Assembly: GCA_012965485.1 (NCBI GenBank)
Contig: DTSF01000355.1
Span: forward strand, 1-6,325
DNA from: Dehalococcoidia bacterium
Lineage (GTDB): Bacteria; Chloroflexota; Dehalococcoidia; SAR202; UBA826
DNA: 6,325 nucleotides
Direction of reading: 5' to 3'
Positions within the stretch are counted from its first letter, which is position 1, and each line of letters begins with the position of its first letter. Below the pieces are notes generated by a model that was not told the DNA's origin, searched no databases, and saw nothing but the letters and a program-made list of their open reading frames with translations. Below, one piece after another: positions 1 to 5,288 of this stretch. Both the position numbers and the translations under genes were made by a program.

Positions 1-25
1 AAATATTGATATAAATAGTAAACGT

Positions 26-1519
26 ATGAAGAAATTATTGTTTCCTTTGACATTTTTATTGTGTTTGTTGTTATTTGCTTGTGGTTCCGATTCGGAAATT
101 GATTCGTCTGCAATATTGGAAATTACGAATACCCCGATAGTTGAGACGGTACCTACCTCGAAACCTGTAATTACTCAATTGGCCCCTATTACACCAACAG
201 TTACAGCTACCCAAATTGTTATACCAACAAAAATGCCTCAGAAATCTATAACCCAAAATAATAACGTCAGTTCTACGGAGGGGGATTCAGAATCAGTGGT
301 TGATATTATTTCCCGTCTGGGAGAGGCCTTAGATAGTGGGTATTCACACCATTCAACTTTGAAAATGAATATGACGATTTCATTTGATGATTACTTGGAA
401 GAGATGCCATTGCTAATGGAGGGAGATGTTCAAAATTCTCGTAACTACAAAGGAGTTACCTCTTTTGAAGATAATAATCAAATCCAGATGATCGAAATGA
501 TCGTCTTTGATCAAGAGACTTTTGCCAAATATCCTGATACCAAATATTGGATACAGTTCCCAGAAGACCAAACCCCTGTAAATCCCATATCGATAATTGA
601 ATTTCTAAAGAAGAATTTCGTTGAAGGAACCCTTGTTGGTACTGAAAAATCCGGCGGGGTTTCCTCACAACATGTTAGCTGGGAACTTGACTCAAAAAGG
701 TTAGGTGAGTTGCTGCCAGTATTGGGAGACTCCACAGGCATTTTGAAATTAGATATGTGGGTTGAGTCTGATAGCTCACAAATAGGGAGGTTTTTAATTA
801 ATGGCTTGGCTATAGGGGGTCCTAAAGTTAAAGGCCCTGACGGACAAGAGGTAACGGTTAAGGTTGATATTGAAATGTCATCATGGGATTTTGGAAAACC
901 GGTTGAGTTAACTAAGCCAGATTTACCATCTTCTCCTGAGCCGATGGTTTGGGATTTGCCAGAGGGACCTGAAATGATGTTGGATTTGCAACAGGACTAT
1001 TCCGCCACCATAAAAATATATGGGGGAGGTGAAATAAAGATTGATCTTTTGGAAGATGAAGCACCAGTGACTGTCAATAATTTCATTTTTCTTTCAAATC
1101 ACGGCTATTATGACTGGGTCACTTTCCATAGAGTAATTCCTGATTTTATGGCTCAGGGAGGTGATCCTTCGGGTACAGGTCGTGGTGGTCCTGGGTATCA
1201 TATTGATAACGAATTTCATCCTGATGCGAGACACGATTCGGCAGGGGTGGTTTCTATGGCAAATTCGGGCCTTCGACCGGATGGTCATGGTACCAACGGA
1301 AGTCAATTTTTCATCACATATAGAGAGGCACCATTCTTGGATGGGTTGAATTCGGATGGGACTATAAAGGACTGTAACAAAGGTTCTTGTCATACAGTCT
1401 TTGGAAGAGTAATAGAAGGGATGAATGTTCTAGGAAGCATATTTCCTCGGGATCCTGAAACTGCCAATCTACCAGGCGATGTAATTGAAACTATTAAAAT
1501 TAAATCCGTGCCAAAATAA
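26..1519 (+). CDS. Lipoprotein with LppX/LolA-like domain fused to a cyclophilin peptidyl-prolyl isomerase
   Basis: Probably a membrane-anchored folding factor acting outside the cytoplasm, catalysing cis-trans isomerisation of prolyl bonds. Residues 1-19 form a lipoprotein signal: KK, a hydrophobic stretch, then lipobox L16-F-A-C19, with Cys19 the lipidated residue. Residues about 34-82 are a Pro/Thr/Val-rich tether. Residues about 90-300 resemble the LppX/LprAFG-LolA lipid-carrier fold (weak, by pattern). Residues 325-495 are a clear cyclophilin domain: [14 protein letters not shown] at 367-380 supplies the Arg369, Phe374, Met375 and Gln377 equivalents of the human CypA active site, and NGSQFFIT at 424-431 and HTVFG at 456-460 follow. 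CypA Trp121 is Phe437 here. A 14-residue or so insertion between LDG (438-440) and His456 carries Cys450 and Cys455. There is no Shine-Dalgarno before the ATG; a TATAAA at 10-15 could be a -10 element of a nearly leaderless transcript. The gene converges with the GNAT gene. Confidence 0.9.
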   Translation: MKKLLFPLTFLLCLLLFACGSDSEIDSSAILEITNTPIVETVPTSKPVITQLAPITPTVTATQIVIPTKMPQKSITQNNNVSSTEGDSESVVDIISRLGEALDSGYSHHSTLKMNMTISFDDYLEEMPLLMEGDVQNSRNYKGVTSFEDNNQIQMIEMIVFDQETFAKYPDTKYWIQFPEDQTPVNPISIIEFLKKNFVEGTLVGTEKSGGVSSQHVSWELDSKRLGELLPVLGDSTGILKLDMWVESDSSQIGRFLINGLAIGGPKVKGPDGQEVTVKVDIEMSSWDFGKPVELTKPDLPSSPEPMVWDLPEGPEMMLDLQQDYSATIKIYGGGEIKIDLLEDEAPVTVNNFIFLSNHGYYDWVTFHRVIPDFMAQGGDPSGTGRGGPGYHIDNEFHPDARHDSAGVVSMANSGLRPDGHGTNGSQFFITYREAPFLDGLNSDGTIKDCNKGSCHTVFGRVIEGMNVLGSIFPRDPETANLPGDVIETIKIKSVPK

Positions 1520-1534
1520 CACTCAAGTGAGTGT
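1519..1534 (-). terminator. Possible hairpin terminator at the convergent gene junction
   Basis: ACACTCA and TGAGTGT form a perfect 7-bp inverted repeat around a 2-nt centre (more realistically a 6-bp stem with an AAGT loop). It lies between two convergent genes and covers the stop codon of the minus-strand GNAT gene. Read on the minus strand it is followed by TTATTTTGG, a weak U-rich tail. On the plus strand no U-tract follows. The stem is short and not GC-rich, so the call is tentative. Confidence 0.3.
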
Positions 1535-2122
1535 CAAGAATTGTGCACCATAGGTCAATGCTTTCGAAAAATTTGCGGTTTCTTTTACTTCATGAATTGA
1601 ATATAAAGCCAATTTATCTTCTATTGCCTTACTAAAATTAAGTCTCCAAAATCCAACGTCATACCAACGTCCGTCTCTATAACCTGCATCAACCATCAAG
1701 TAATCTTTGGTAAAACCAAAATGTTCGTGAAGCGACACACTCGGGTTGTTTGGTAATGCAATAACTCCGAATGCTGAAGTGAAACCTTGTAATTTCAAGC
1801 ATTCCAATAATGATGCATAAAGAGCTTTCCCGATTCCTAAACCGTGAGCTGCTTCTCTGACATACAAGGTTGTTTCTACTATCCAGTCATAGGCACTTCT
1901 GTCTCGGAATTTACTTCCATAAGAGTAGCCCATTAATTCGTTTTCATGTTCGCAAACTAGCCAAGGGTATGTTTGGGAGACATGTTTCATTCGCCCATAC
2001 ATTTTAGTGCCGTCAGGAGGGTCAGTCTCAAAAGTTATTGGAGTATTTACTACGTAAGGATAGTAAATGGCCGCCACCTGAGGAGCATCTCTTTTGGGAT
2101 CTGCTAGTCGGATGACGGCCAT
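1523..2122 (-). CDS. GNAT N-acetyltransferase, phosphinothricin acetyltransferase (PAT/Bar-MddA) type
   Basis: Expected to transfer acetyl from acetyl-CoA to the amino group of a small amino-acid-like substrate. Related enzymes act on phosphinothricin, methionine sulfoximine or methionine sulfone; the real substrate is unknown. IRLADPKRDAPQVAAIY at 4-20 matches the usual N-terminus, which supports this ATG. VETTLYV at 82-88, the acetyl-CoA loop HGLGIG at 93-98 and IALPNNPSVSLHE at 121-133 line up with Bar, including Glu83 and His132 at the same 49-residue spacing as Bar's catalytic Glu88/His137. GRWYDVGFW at 151-159 is the family's C-terminal signature. His93 sits where the loop usually has Gln or Arg. 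About 37 residues after 162 are an unrecognised tail. The start lies 31 nt after the stop of the upstream SDR, with only a weak, distant AGGA, so it is probably cotranscribed and perhaps translated by reinitiation. Confidence 0.85.
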   Translation of the reverse strand: MAVIRLADPKRDAPQVAAIYYPYVVNTPITFETDPPDGTKMYGRMKHVSQTYPWLVCEHENELMGYSYGSKFRDRSAYDWIVETTLYVREAAHGLGIGKALYASLLECLKLQGFTSAFGVIALPNNPSVSLHEHFGFTKDYLMVDAGYRDGRWYDVGFWRLNFSKAIEDKLALYSIHEVKETANFSKALTYGAQFLTLT

Positions 2123-2153
2123 TCTCAGGTACTTGTCCTAAATTAATATATGA

Positions 2154-3083
2154 CTATTCCTTTGGTGCCTGTGGTGGGGCAGGGTTAGCCATGTCCATTC
2201 CCAATGTTCCAGAGAACATGGCATCGATTTCTTCAACGGTCCATCTGCCATTTTTTCTTAGTGTTCGTTCTTCGGCCGGATTACTCATCAAAGAAATCTG
2301 ACCACCTTGACAATGGAAGACGTGGCCATTCACATCTTTGGCCTCATCTGATGCTAGCCAGGCCACCATTGGAGCAACGTCTTCAGGGTCTCGGTTTAAC
2401 TCCAAAGGGGCCACTGCAGAATTCGCCTGAATCCCGCTTGAAGCTCTGATATCTCTGGCAGATTGAGGCACCGTTTGAGTCATTCTCGAATTTGCTCCAG
2501 GTGATATGGCATTGACCGTAACACCATACCTGCCTAGGTCACGTGCGATAGCTCTGGTAAACCCTGCTATACCATCCTTTGCGGCTCCGTAATTAGCTTG
2601 ACCTGAGTTGCCATACAAACCTGAGGTGGAAGAAAAGTTAATTATTCTCCCGCTGCGCTGTTGCCTAAACAGTATGGAAGCTGCTTTGGCTACAGTGAAG
2701 GTGCCTTTTAGATGAACAGCAATAACTGCGTCCCATTCTTCCTCTGTCATGTTGAACAGCATCCTATCTCTGAGTATTCCAGCTACAGCGACTACAATAT
2801 CTAATTTTCCAAAATTGTCTATAGCTGCTTTAACTATATTCTCTCCACCATCCATAGTCGCAACAGAATCATAATTTGCTACGGCTTCGCCTCCAGCTGC
2901 TTTAATTTCATTTACTACCTCGTCGGCGGGTGTGGCAGAATCTCCGCTTCCGTCCACTGCACCACCAAGGTCATTAACGACCACTTTAGCTCCCTGTTCT
3001 GCCAGCAATAGTGCAATTCCACGTCCAATTCCACGTCCAGAACCGGTTACCAAGGCTACTTTATCTTTTAGAAGGGTTTCCAT
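2154..3083 (-). CDS. SDR oxidoreductase, (3R)-hydroxyacyl-CoA dehydrogenase / MFE-2 (17beta-HSD4)-like (downstream copy)
   Basis: Cytoplasmic NAD(P)-dependent dehydrogenase/reductase. The Rossmann glycine motif TGSGRGIG is at 13-20, followed by VVVND at 34-38 and the catalytic Ser152, Tyr165 and Lys169 (GQANYGAAK at 161-169). Features typical of the MFE-2/17beta-HSD4 branch are AGILRDR at 101-107, VHLKGTF at 123-129 (His where many SDRs have the active-site Asn), GNSGQANY, and SRMTQTV at 199-205. The usual NNAG reads AVAG (99-102). A tail of about 40 residues beyond the core (270-309) ends in a PPQ-rich segment also found in the paralogue. AGGAG at 3092-3096 lies 8 nt before the ATG and supports this start. 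It follows the paralogue by 49 nt and precedes the GNAT gene by 31 nt. In the MFE-2 branch the reaction is oxidation of (3R)-hydroxyacyl-CoA to 3-ketoacyl-CoA; the substrate here is inferred, and bile-acid, steroid or xenobiotic alcohols are possible. Confidence 0.88.
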   Translation of the reverse strand: METLLKDKVALVTGSGRGIGRGIALLLAEQGAKVVVNDLGGAVDGSGDSATPADEVVNEIKAAGGEAVANYDSVATMDGGENIVKAAIDNFGKLDIVVAVAGILRDRMLFNMTEEEWDAVIAVHLKGTFTVAKAASILFRQQRSGRIINFSSTSGLYGNSGQANYGAAKDGIAGFTRAIARDLGRYGVTVNAISPGANSRMTQTVPQSARDIRASSGIQANSAVAPLELNRDPEDVAPMVAWLASDEAKDVNGHVFHCQGGQISLMSNPAEERTLRKNGRWTVEEIDAMFSGTLGMDMANPAPPQAPKE

Positions 3084-3132
3084 CTCTATTACTCCTGACT
3101 TTCTATAATCTATAAACCTATCGTTCCTGCCA

Positions 3133-4053
3133 CTATTTGGCTACTTGTGGCGGGGATGGGTTGACCAAGCCTTGTGTAAGGTGTTGAGGAGCTAACTCTC
3201 TCAATTCTTCTACATCCCACCTTCCTTGTTTAAATATAGTTCTCACTCGCCGTGGTAAGGAAAGTTTGGTAATTGTTCCGCCATAAACGAGAAAAGTCTG
3301 ACCATTGATACTAGCGGCTTGATCTGAGGACAAATATGCAACGAAGGGTGCAACATCCTCCGCTTCCATCTGAGTTGTTGGTGGAGCTACTTCTCTATCA
3401 TCGGGCCGATCGGCTCTTAATTGTCTAGCCGAATCGGGGACAGACTGGGTCATTCTAGTGTTTGCTCGAGGACAAATAGAATTTGCCGTAACACCATAGC
3501 GTCCCAGGTCCTTGGCAGCTACTTTAGTGAAACCCGCAATTCCAGATTTAGCGGCCGCATAGTTGCCCTGACCAGTATTTCCAATTAGGCCGGACTCGGA
3601 AGCGAATGTTATTATCCGGCCGCTTCTCTGCTGCCGGTACAAAATAGAAGCATACTTACAAACAGTAAATGTGCCCTTCAAGTGTACGCGAATCACATCG
3701 TCCCACTCTTCTTCTGTCATGTTGAAAATCATTCTATCTCTCAATATTCCAGCCACTGTTACGACGATGTCTAACTTGTCGTAGTTATCTAGGGCAGATT
3801 TAACAATGCTTTCGCCGCCTTCCATGGTAGATATATCGGTGTAGTTTGGGGTTGCGTCCCCTCCTGCAGCCTTTATTTCTTCCACAACTTGTTCAGCTGG
3901 CGTGCTAGAGGTGCCTTCCCCATCTAGGGCGGCGCCTATGTCATTAACAATAACTTTGGCCCCCTCGGCAGCTAATTGTTTCGCTACCCCTGCACCGATT
4001 CCTCTTCCAGCTCCTGTGACTATCGCAACTTTACCGTCTAGGTAATTCGCCAT
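3133..4053 (-). CDS. SDR oxidoreductase, (3R)-hydroxyacyl-CoA dehydrogenase / MFE-2-like (upstream copy, corrected start)
   Basis: First gene of the minus-strand unit and a tandem paralogue of its neighbour: hand alignment gives about 70% identity over the first 210 residues and roughly 60% overall. With the start at 4053 it has 306 residues. TGAGRGIG is at 13-20, and Ser152, Tyr165 and Lys169 (GQGNYAAAK at 161-169) are intact. AGILRDR, VHLKGTF and TRMTQSV again mark the MFE-2-like branch. The NNAG position reads TVAG, and the usual PG after the active site is PR (CPRANTRM), unlike the sister copy. The copies differ most around residues 211-235, near the substrate-binding lid, and at the C-terminus, which suggests different substrates. 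A longer frame opens at a TTG at 4080, but a perfect AGGAGG lies inside that extension, 6 nt before the ATG at 4053, and MANYLDGKVAIVTG is a normal SDR start. Expression is probably driven from the divergent region to the right. Confidence 0.9.
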   Translation of the reverse strand: MANYLDGKVAIVTGAGRGIGAGVAKQLAAEGAKVIVNDIGAALDGEGTSSTPAEQVVEEIKAAGGDATPNYTDISTMEGGESIVKSALDNYDKLDIVVTVAGILRDRMIFNMTEEEWDDVIRVHLKGTFTVCKYASILYRQQRSGRIITFASESGLIGNTGQGNYAAAKSGIAGFTKVAAKDLGRYGVTANSICPRANTRMTQSVPDSARQLRADRPDDREVAPPTTQMEAEDVAPFVAYLSSDQAASINGQTFLVYGGTITKLSLPRRVRTIFKQGRWDVEELRELAPQHLTQGLVNPSPPQVAK

Positions 4054-4059
4054 TTTTTT

Positions 4060-4065
4060 CCTCCT
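4060..4065 (-). promoter_or_regulatory. Shine-Dalgarno that fixes the start of the upstream SDR gene
   Basis: AGGAGG on the minus strand, followed by six A residues and then ATG at 4053. This full-consensus site would lie inside the coding region if the TTG at 4080 were the start, so it argues for the shorter protein. Confidence 0.85.
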
Positions 4066-4118
4066 GAAATTCGTTCGCAATCACAACATTTGACTGTTGT
4101 TTTTAGTGCGCGGCGTTC

Positions 4119-4131
4119 ATTGTGCCACAAT
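4119..4131. repeat. Inverted repeat, candidate operator in the divergent region
   Basis: ATTGTG-C-CACAAT is a perfect dyad with 6-bp arms around one base. Allowing one extra base on the right, it extends outward as TTC / GAA (4116-4135). It sits between the SDR operon and trmL, where a repressor or activator could act on either. No regulator gene is visible in the window. Confidence 0.4.
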
Positions 4132-4148
4132 TGAATATAACTTGTCAT
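4119..4148 (-). promoter_or_regulatory. Weak candidate promoter for the SDR-SDR-GNAT unit
   Basis: On the minus strand ATGACA (4148-4143) is followed after 18 bp by CACAAT (4124-4119). That is five of six and four of six matches to the sigma-70 hexamers. The -10 candidate falls in the left arm of the inverted repeat, which would suit a repressible promoter. A match this loose could arise by chance in AT-rich DNA. Confidence 0.22.
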
Positions 4149-4154
4149 AGTTGG

Positions 4155-4179
4155 TTTAGTTTAGACTCTCTGAACTAAA
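4155..4179. repeat. Hairpin/inverted repeat upstream of trmL
   Basis: TTTAGTTTAG and CTGAACTAAA form a 10-bp stem around the loop ACTCT. All pairs are Watson-Crick except one T-G, which would be a U-G wobble in RNA. No T-tract follows on either strand, so it is not a simple terminator. It may be an operator or, if transcribed, a 5'-leader stem-loop of the trmL transcript. TAAAAT at 4176-4181 on its right edge could be a -10 element. Confidence 0.4.
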
Positions 4180-4189
4180 ATGATGGGAA

Positions 4190-4229
4190 AGGACATTTTA
4201 TGAACCAATTGGTAACGCTGTGCATATAG
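4190..4229 (+). promoter_or_regulatory. Possible 9-codon leader ORF overlapping the trmL start
   Basis: AGGA at 4190-4193 lies 6 nt before an ATG at 4200. The frame reads MNQLVTLCI and stops with TAG at 4227-4229, so it overlaps the GTG start of trmL at 4220 by ten bases in another frame. This is the only good ribosome binding site near trmL. Ribosomes could load here and restart at the GTG. A single-base sequencing error joining the two frames is the alternative. Confidence 0.3.
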
Positions 4230-4711
4230 TTCTATACAAACCCGAAATTCCCTATAACACCGGTAACATAATTAGGCTTTGTGCCAATGTAGGTGCGGAG
4301 CTACATTTGATTCACCCTTTGGGATTTCAACTAACTGAGGCTAAATTAAGGAGGGCGGCCTTGGATTATTCTGATTTGACAGTAGTTACCGAGCATGAGA
4401 ACTTGGAAGATTATAGGAAGATGTATCCTGATCGGGTCTTCTACGCAACGTCTGCTCGTGCTCGAAGATATTACAGCGAGATTGAATTTGGCACTAATGA
4501 CTCCTATATATTTGGACCGGAATCGTCTGGGATTCCACCTACTGTCTTAGATACTATTCCAATAGAAAGGCATCTATTGATTCCCATGAAGCCTGGAAAT
4601 AGGAGTTTAAATATCGCAAACGTAGTTTCGATAATTGCGTATGAGGCTTGGAGACAGAACAGTTTTTATGACGCCGGTCCGCCGAGGACTGTACCAAGAA
4701 TAGAAAATTAG
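4220..4711 (+). CDS. trmL: tRNA (cytidine(34)-2'-O)-methyltransferase TrmL, SPOUT family
   Basis: Uses S-adenosylmethionine to methylate the ribose 2'-OH of the wobble nucleotide (C34 or cmnm5U34 of tRNA-Leu in E. coli). It is a cytoplasmic homodimer in characterised members. At 163 residues it is the usual size of the minimal SPOUT enzyme without an extra RNA-binding domain. MHIVLYKPEIPYNTGNIIRLCAN at 1-23 is the family's N-terminus, with Asn13 and Arg19. The C-terminal trefoil-knot motifs are FGPESSGIP at 98-106 and IPMKPGNRSLNIANVV at 121-136, followed by AYEAWRQ at 140-146. The GTG start is chosen because HIVLY directly follows it, as in known TrmL proteins. No good Shine-Dalgarno is spaced for it, and a stop lies upstream in frame at 4181. 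It heads a plus-strand set with the 44-residue gene 20 nt downstream. Confidence 0.93.
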   Translation: MHIVLYKPEIPYNTGNIIRLCANVGAELHLIHPLGFQLTEAKLRRAALDYSDLTVVTEHENLEDYRKMYPDRVFYATSARARRYYSEIEFGTNDSYIFGPESSGIPPTVLDTIPIERHLLIPMKPGNRSLNIANVVSIIAYEAWRQNSFYDAGPPRTVPRIEN

Positions 4712-4717
4712 AAAAAA

Positions 4718-4724
4718 AGAGGAG
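4718..4724 (+). promoter_or_regulatory. Shine-Dalgarno of the small Cys-rich gene
   Basis: AGAGGAG lies 7 nt before the ATG at 4732, just after the trmL stop. It is one of the strongest ribosome binding sites in the window and is the main reason to treat the following 44-codon frame as a real gene. Confidence 0.75.
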
Positions 4725-4731
4725 TATATTT

Positions 4732-4866
4732 ATGGGCCGCTCCAATTGGCATTATGAGCACCCTCCTGCGTGTACTTGTGTTAAATGTGTTGAAAAAAGG
4801 CAAAAAAGTGGTTCTGGTGGAATTTTTCAGATTATTAAAAGGTTAATATCCTTCAAAAAAAGGTAG
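4732..4866 (+). CDS. 44-residue Cys/His-rich small protein, unknown function
   Basis: I do not recognise a named family. The protein begins MGRSNWHYEHPPACTCVKC; His7, His10, Cys14, Cys16 and Cys19 form an HxxHxxxCxCxxC cluster that could bind zinc or another metal. A basic stretch VEKRQK (20-25) and a flexible SGSGG (26-30) follow, then a basic amphipathic tail (31-44, IFQIIKRLISFKKR) that could lie on a membrane or bind nucleic acid. Support for a real gene: a strong ribosome binding site 7 nt upstream; a snug fit between trmL (20 nt) and the JAMM gene; a TAG stop (4864-4866) overlapping the next gene's AGGAG; and a distinctly non-random composition. From memory, HPPxCTCxxC-like segments occur in other Chloroflexota proteins, but I cannot verify this here. 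Its position suggests a role linked to the JAMM peptidase or to tRNA/translation. Confidence 0.75.
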   Translation: MGRSNWHYEHPPACTCVKCVEKRQKSGSGGIFQIIKRLISFKKR

Positions 4867-4869
4867 GAG
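4865..4869 (+). promoter_or_regulatory. Shine-Dalgarno that supports the TTG start of the JAMM gene
   Basis: AGGAG lies 6 nt before the TTG at 4876 and overlaps the TAG stop of the small gene. This supports the TTG as the real start and suggests translational coupling between the two genes. Confidence 0.75.
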
Positions 4870-4875
4870 CGAAGT

Positions 4876-5286
4876 TTGAAGCGAATACGGCAAAGTCATA
4901 TCAAAGAAATGATTGATCATGCAAAAGAACATGACCCTGATGAATGTTGTGGAATACTGGCAGGGACCGGTGAAGACATAACTCATTTATATCGGGTTAA
5001 AAACTCGACTCCAAGTCCATTTAGATATGTAATGGATCCGAAAGAACAACTAGAAGTTATGAAAAATGCTGAGGAGAAGGGCCTCGAATTAATGTGCTTT
5101 TATCACTCGCATACTCATACTCCAGCTTTTCCATCAGACACTGATATTAGGATGGCAGTCGAATCCGGTTGGGTTGATTTTGCGTATGCGCTGGTTTCAT
5201 TGGAAGAAAAAGATAAGCCGAAAGTTAATTTTTTTATGATCGACTCTGAAGGAACCGTTATTCCTGAAGATTATGCAGTGGTCTAA
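4876..5286 (+). CDS. JAMM/MPN+ (M67, Mec-type) zinc metallopeptidase
   Basis: A stand-alone prokaryotic JAB-domain isopeptidase of 136 residues, the usual size. The metal and catalytic signature E-n-HxHx7Sx2D is complete: Glu23 (in DECCGILAG, 22-30), His77, His79, Ser87 and Asp90 (in YHSHTHTPAFPSDTD, 76-90). Studied relatives cleave after the Gly-Gly end of ubiquitin-like sulfur carriers; M. tuberculosis Mec releases cysteine from CysO-Cys. No ThiS/MoaD-like carrier, E1-like enzyme or cysteine synthase lies in this window, so the substrate is unknown. The TTG start is supported by the preceding AGGAG and by the match of residues 1-30 to family N-termini; the next ATG (codon 12) would cut into helix 1. 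It is the third gene of the trmL set and converges with the phosphoesterase gene, two bases separating the stops. Confidence 0.9.
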   Translation: MKRIRQSHIKEMIDHAKEHDPDECCGILAGTGEDITHLYRVKNSTPSPFRYVMDPKEQLEVMKNAEEKGLELMCFYHSHTHTPAFPSDTDIRMAVESGWVDFAYALVSLEEKDKPKVNFFMIDSEGTVIPEDYAVV

Positions 5287-5288
5287 TC

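Noticed and set aside
1094..1393. 99-residue minus-strand frame inside the cyclophilin domain
   Set aside because: It lies wholly opposite a strongly conserved cyclophilin coding region, has no recognisable motif, and has a composition typical of an antisense shadow.
2204..2449. 81-residue plus-strand frame opposite the downstream SDR
   Set aside because: It is fully antisense to conserved SDR sequence and has no family features.
4054..4080. N-terminal extension of the upstream SDR beginning at a TTG (4080)
   Set aside because: The extension contains a perfect AGGAGG ideally spaced from the ATG at 4053, and its residues (RTNFRRKK) simply translate the ribosome binding site. SDRs of this type start right before the GKVAIVTG strand.
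4142..4181. Plus-strand promoter for trmL using TTGTCA (4142-4147) or TTGGTT (4151-4156) with TAAAAT (4176-4181)
   Set aside because: TTGTCA has no -10 at 16-18 bp, and TTGGTT matches only three of six bases at a 19-bp spacing. It is not strong enough to list as a feature.
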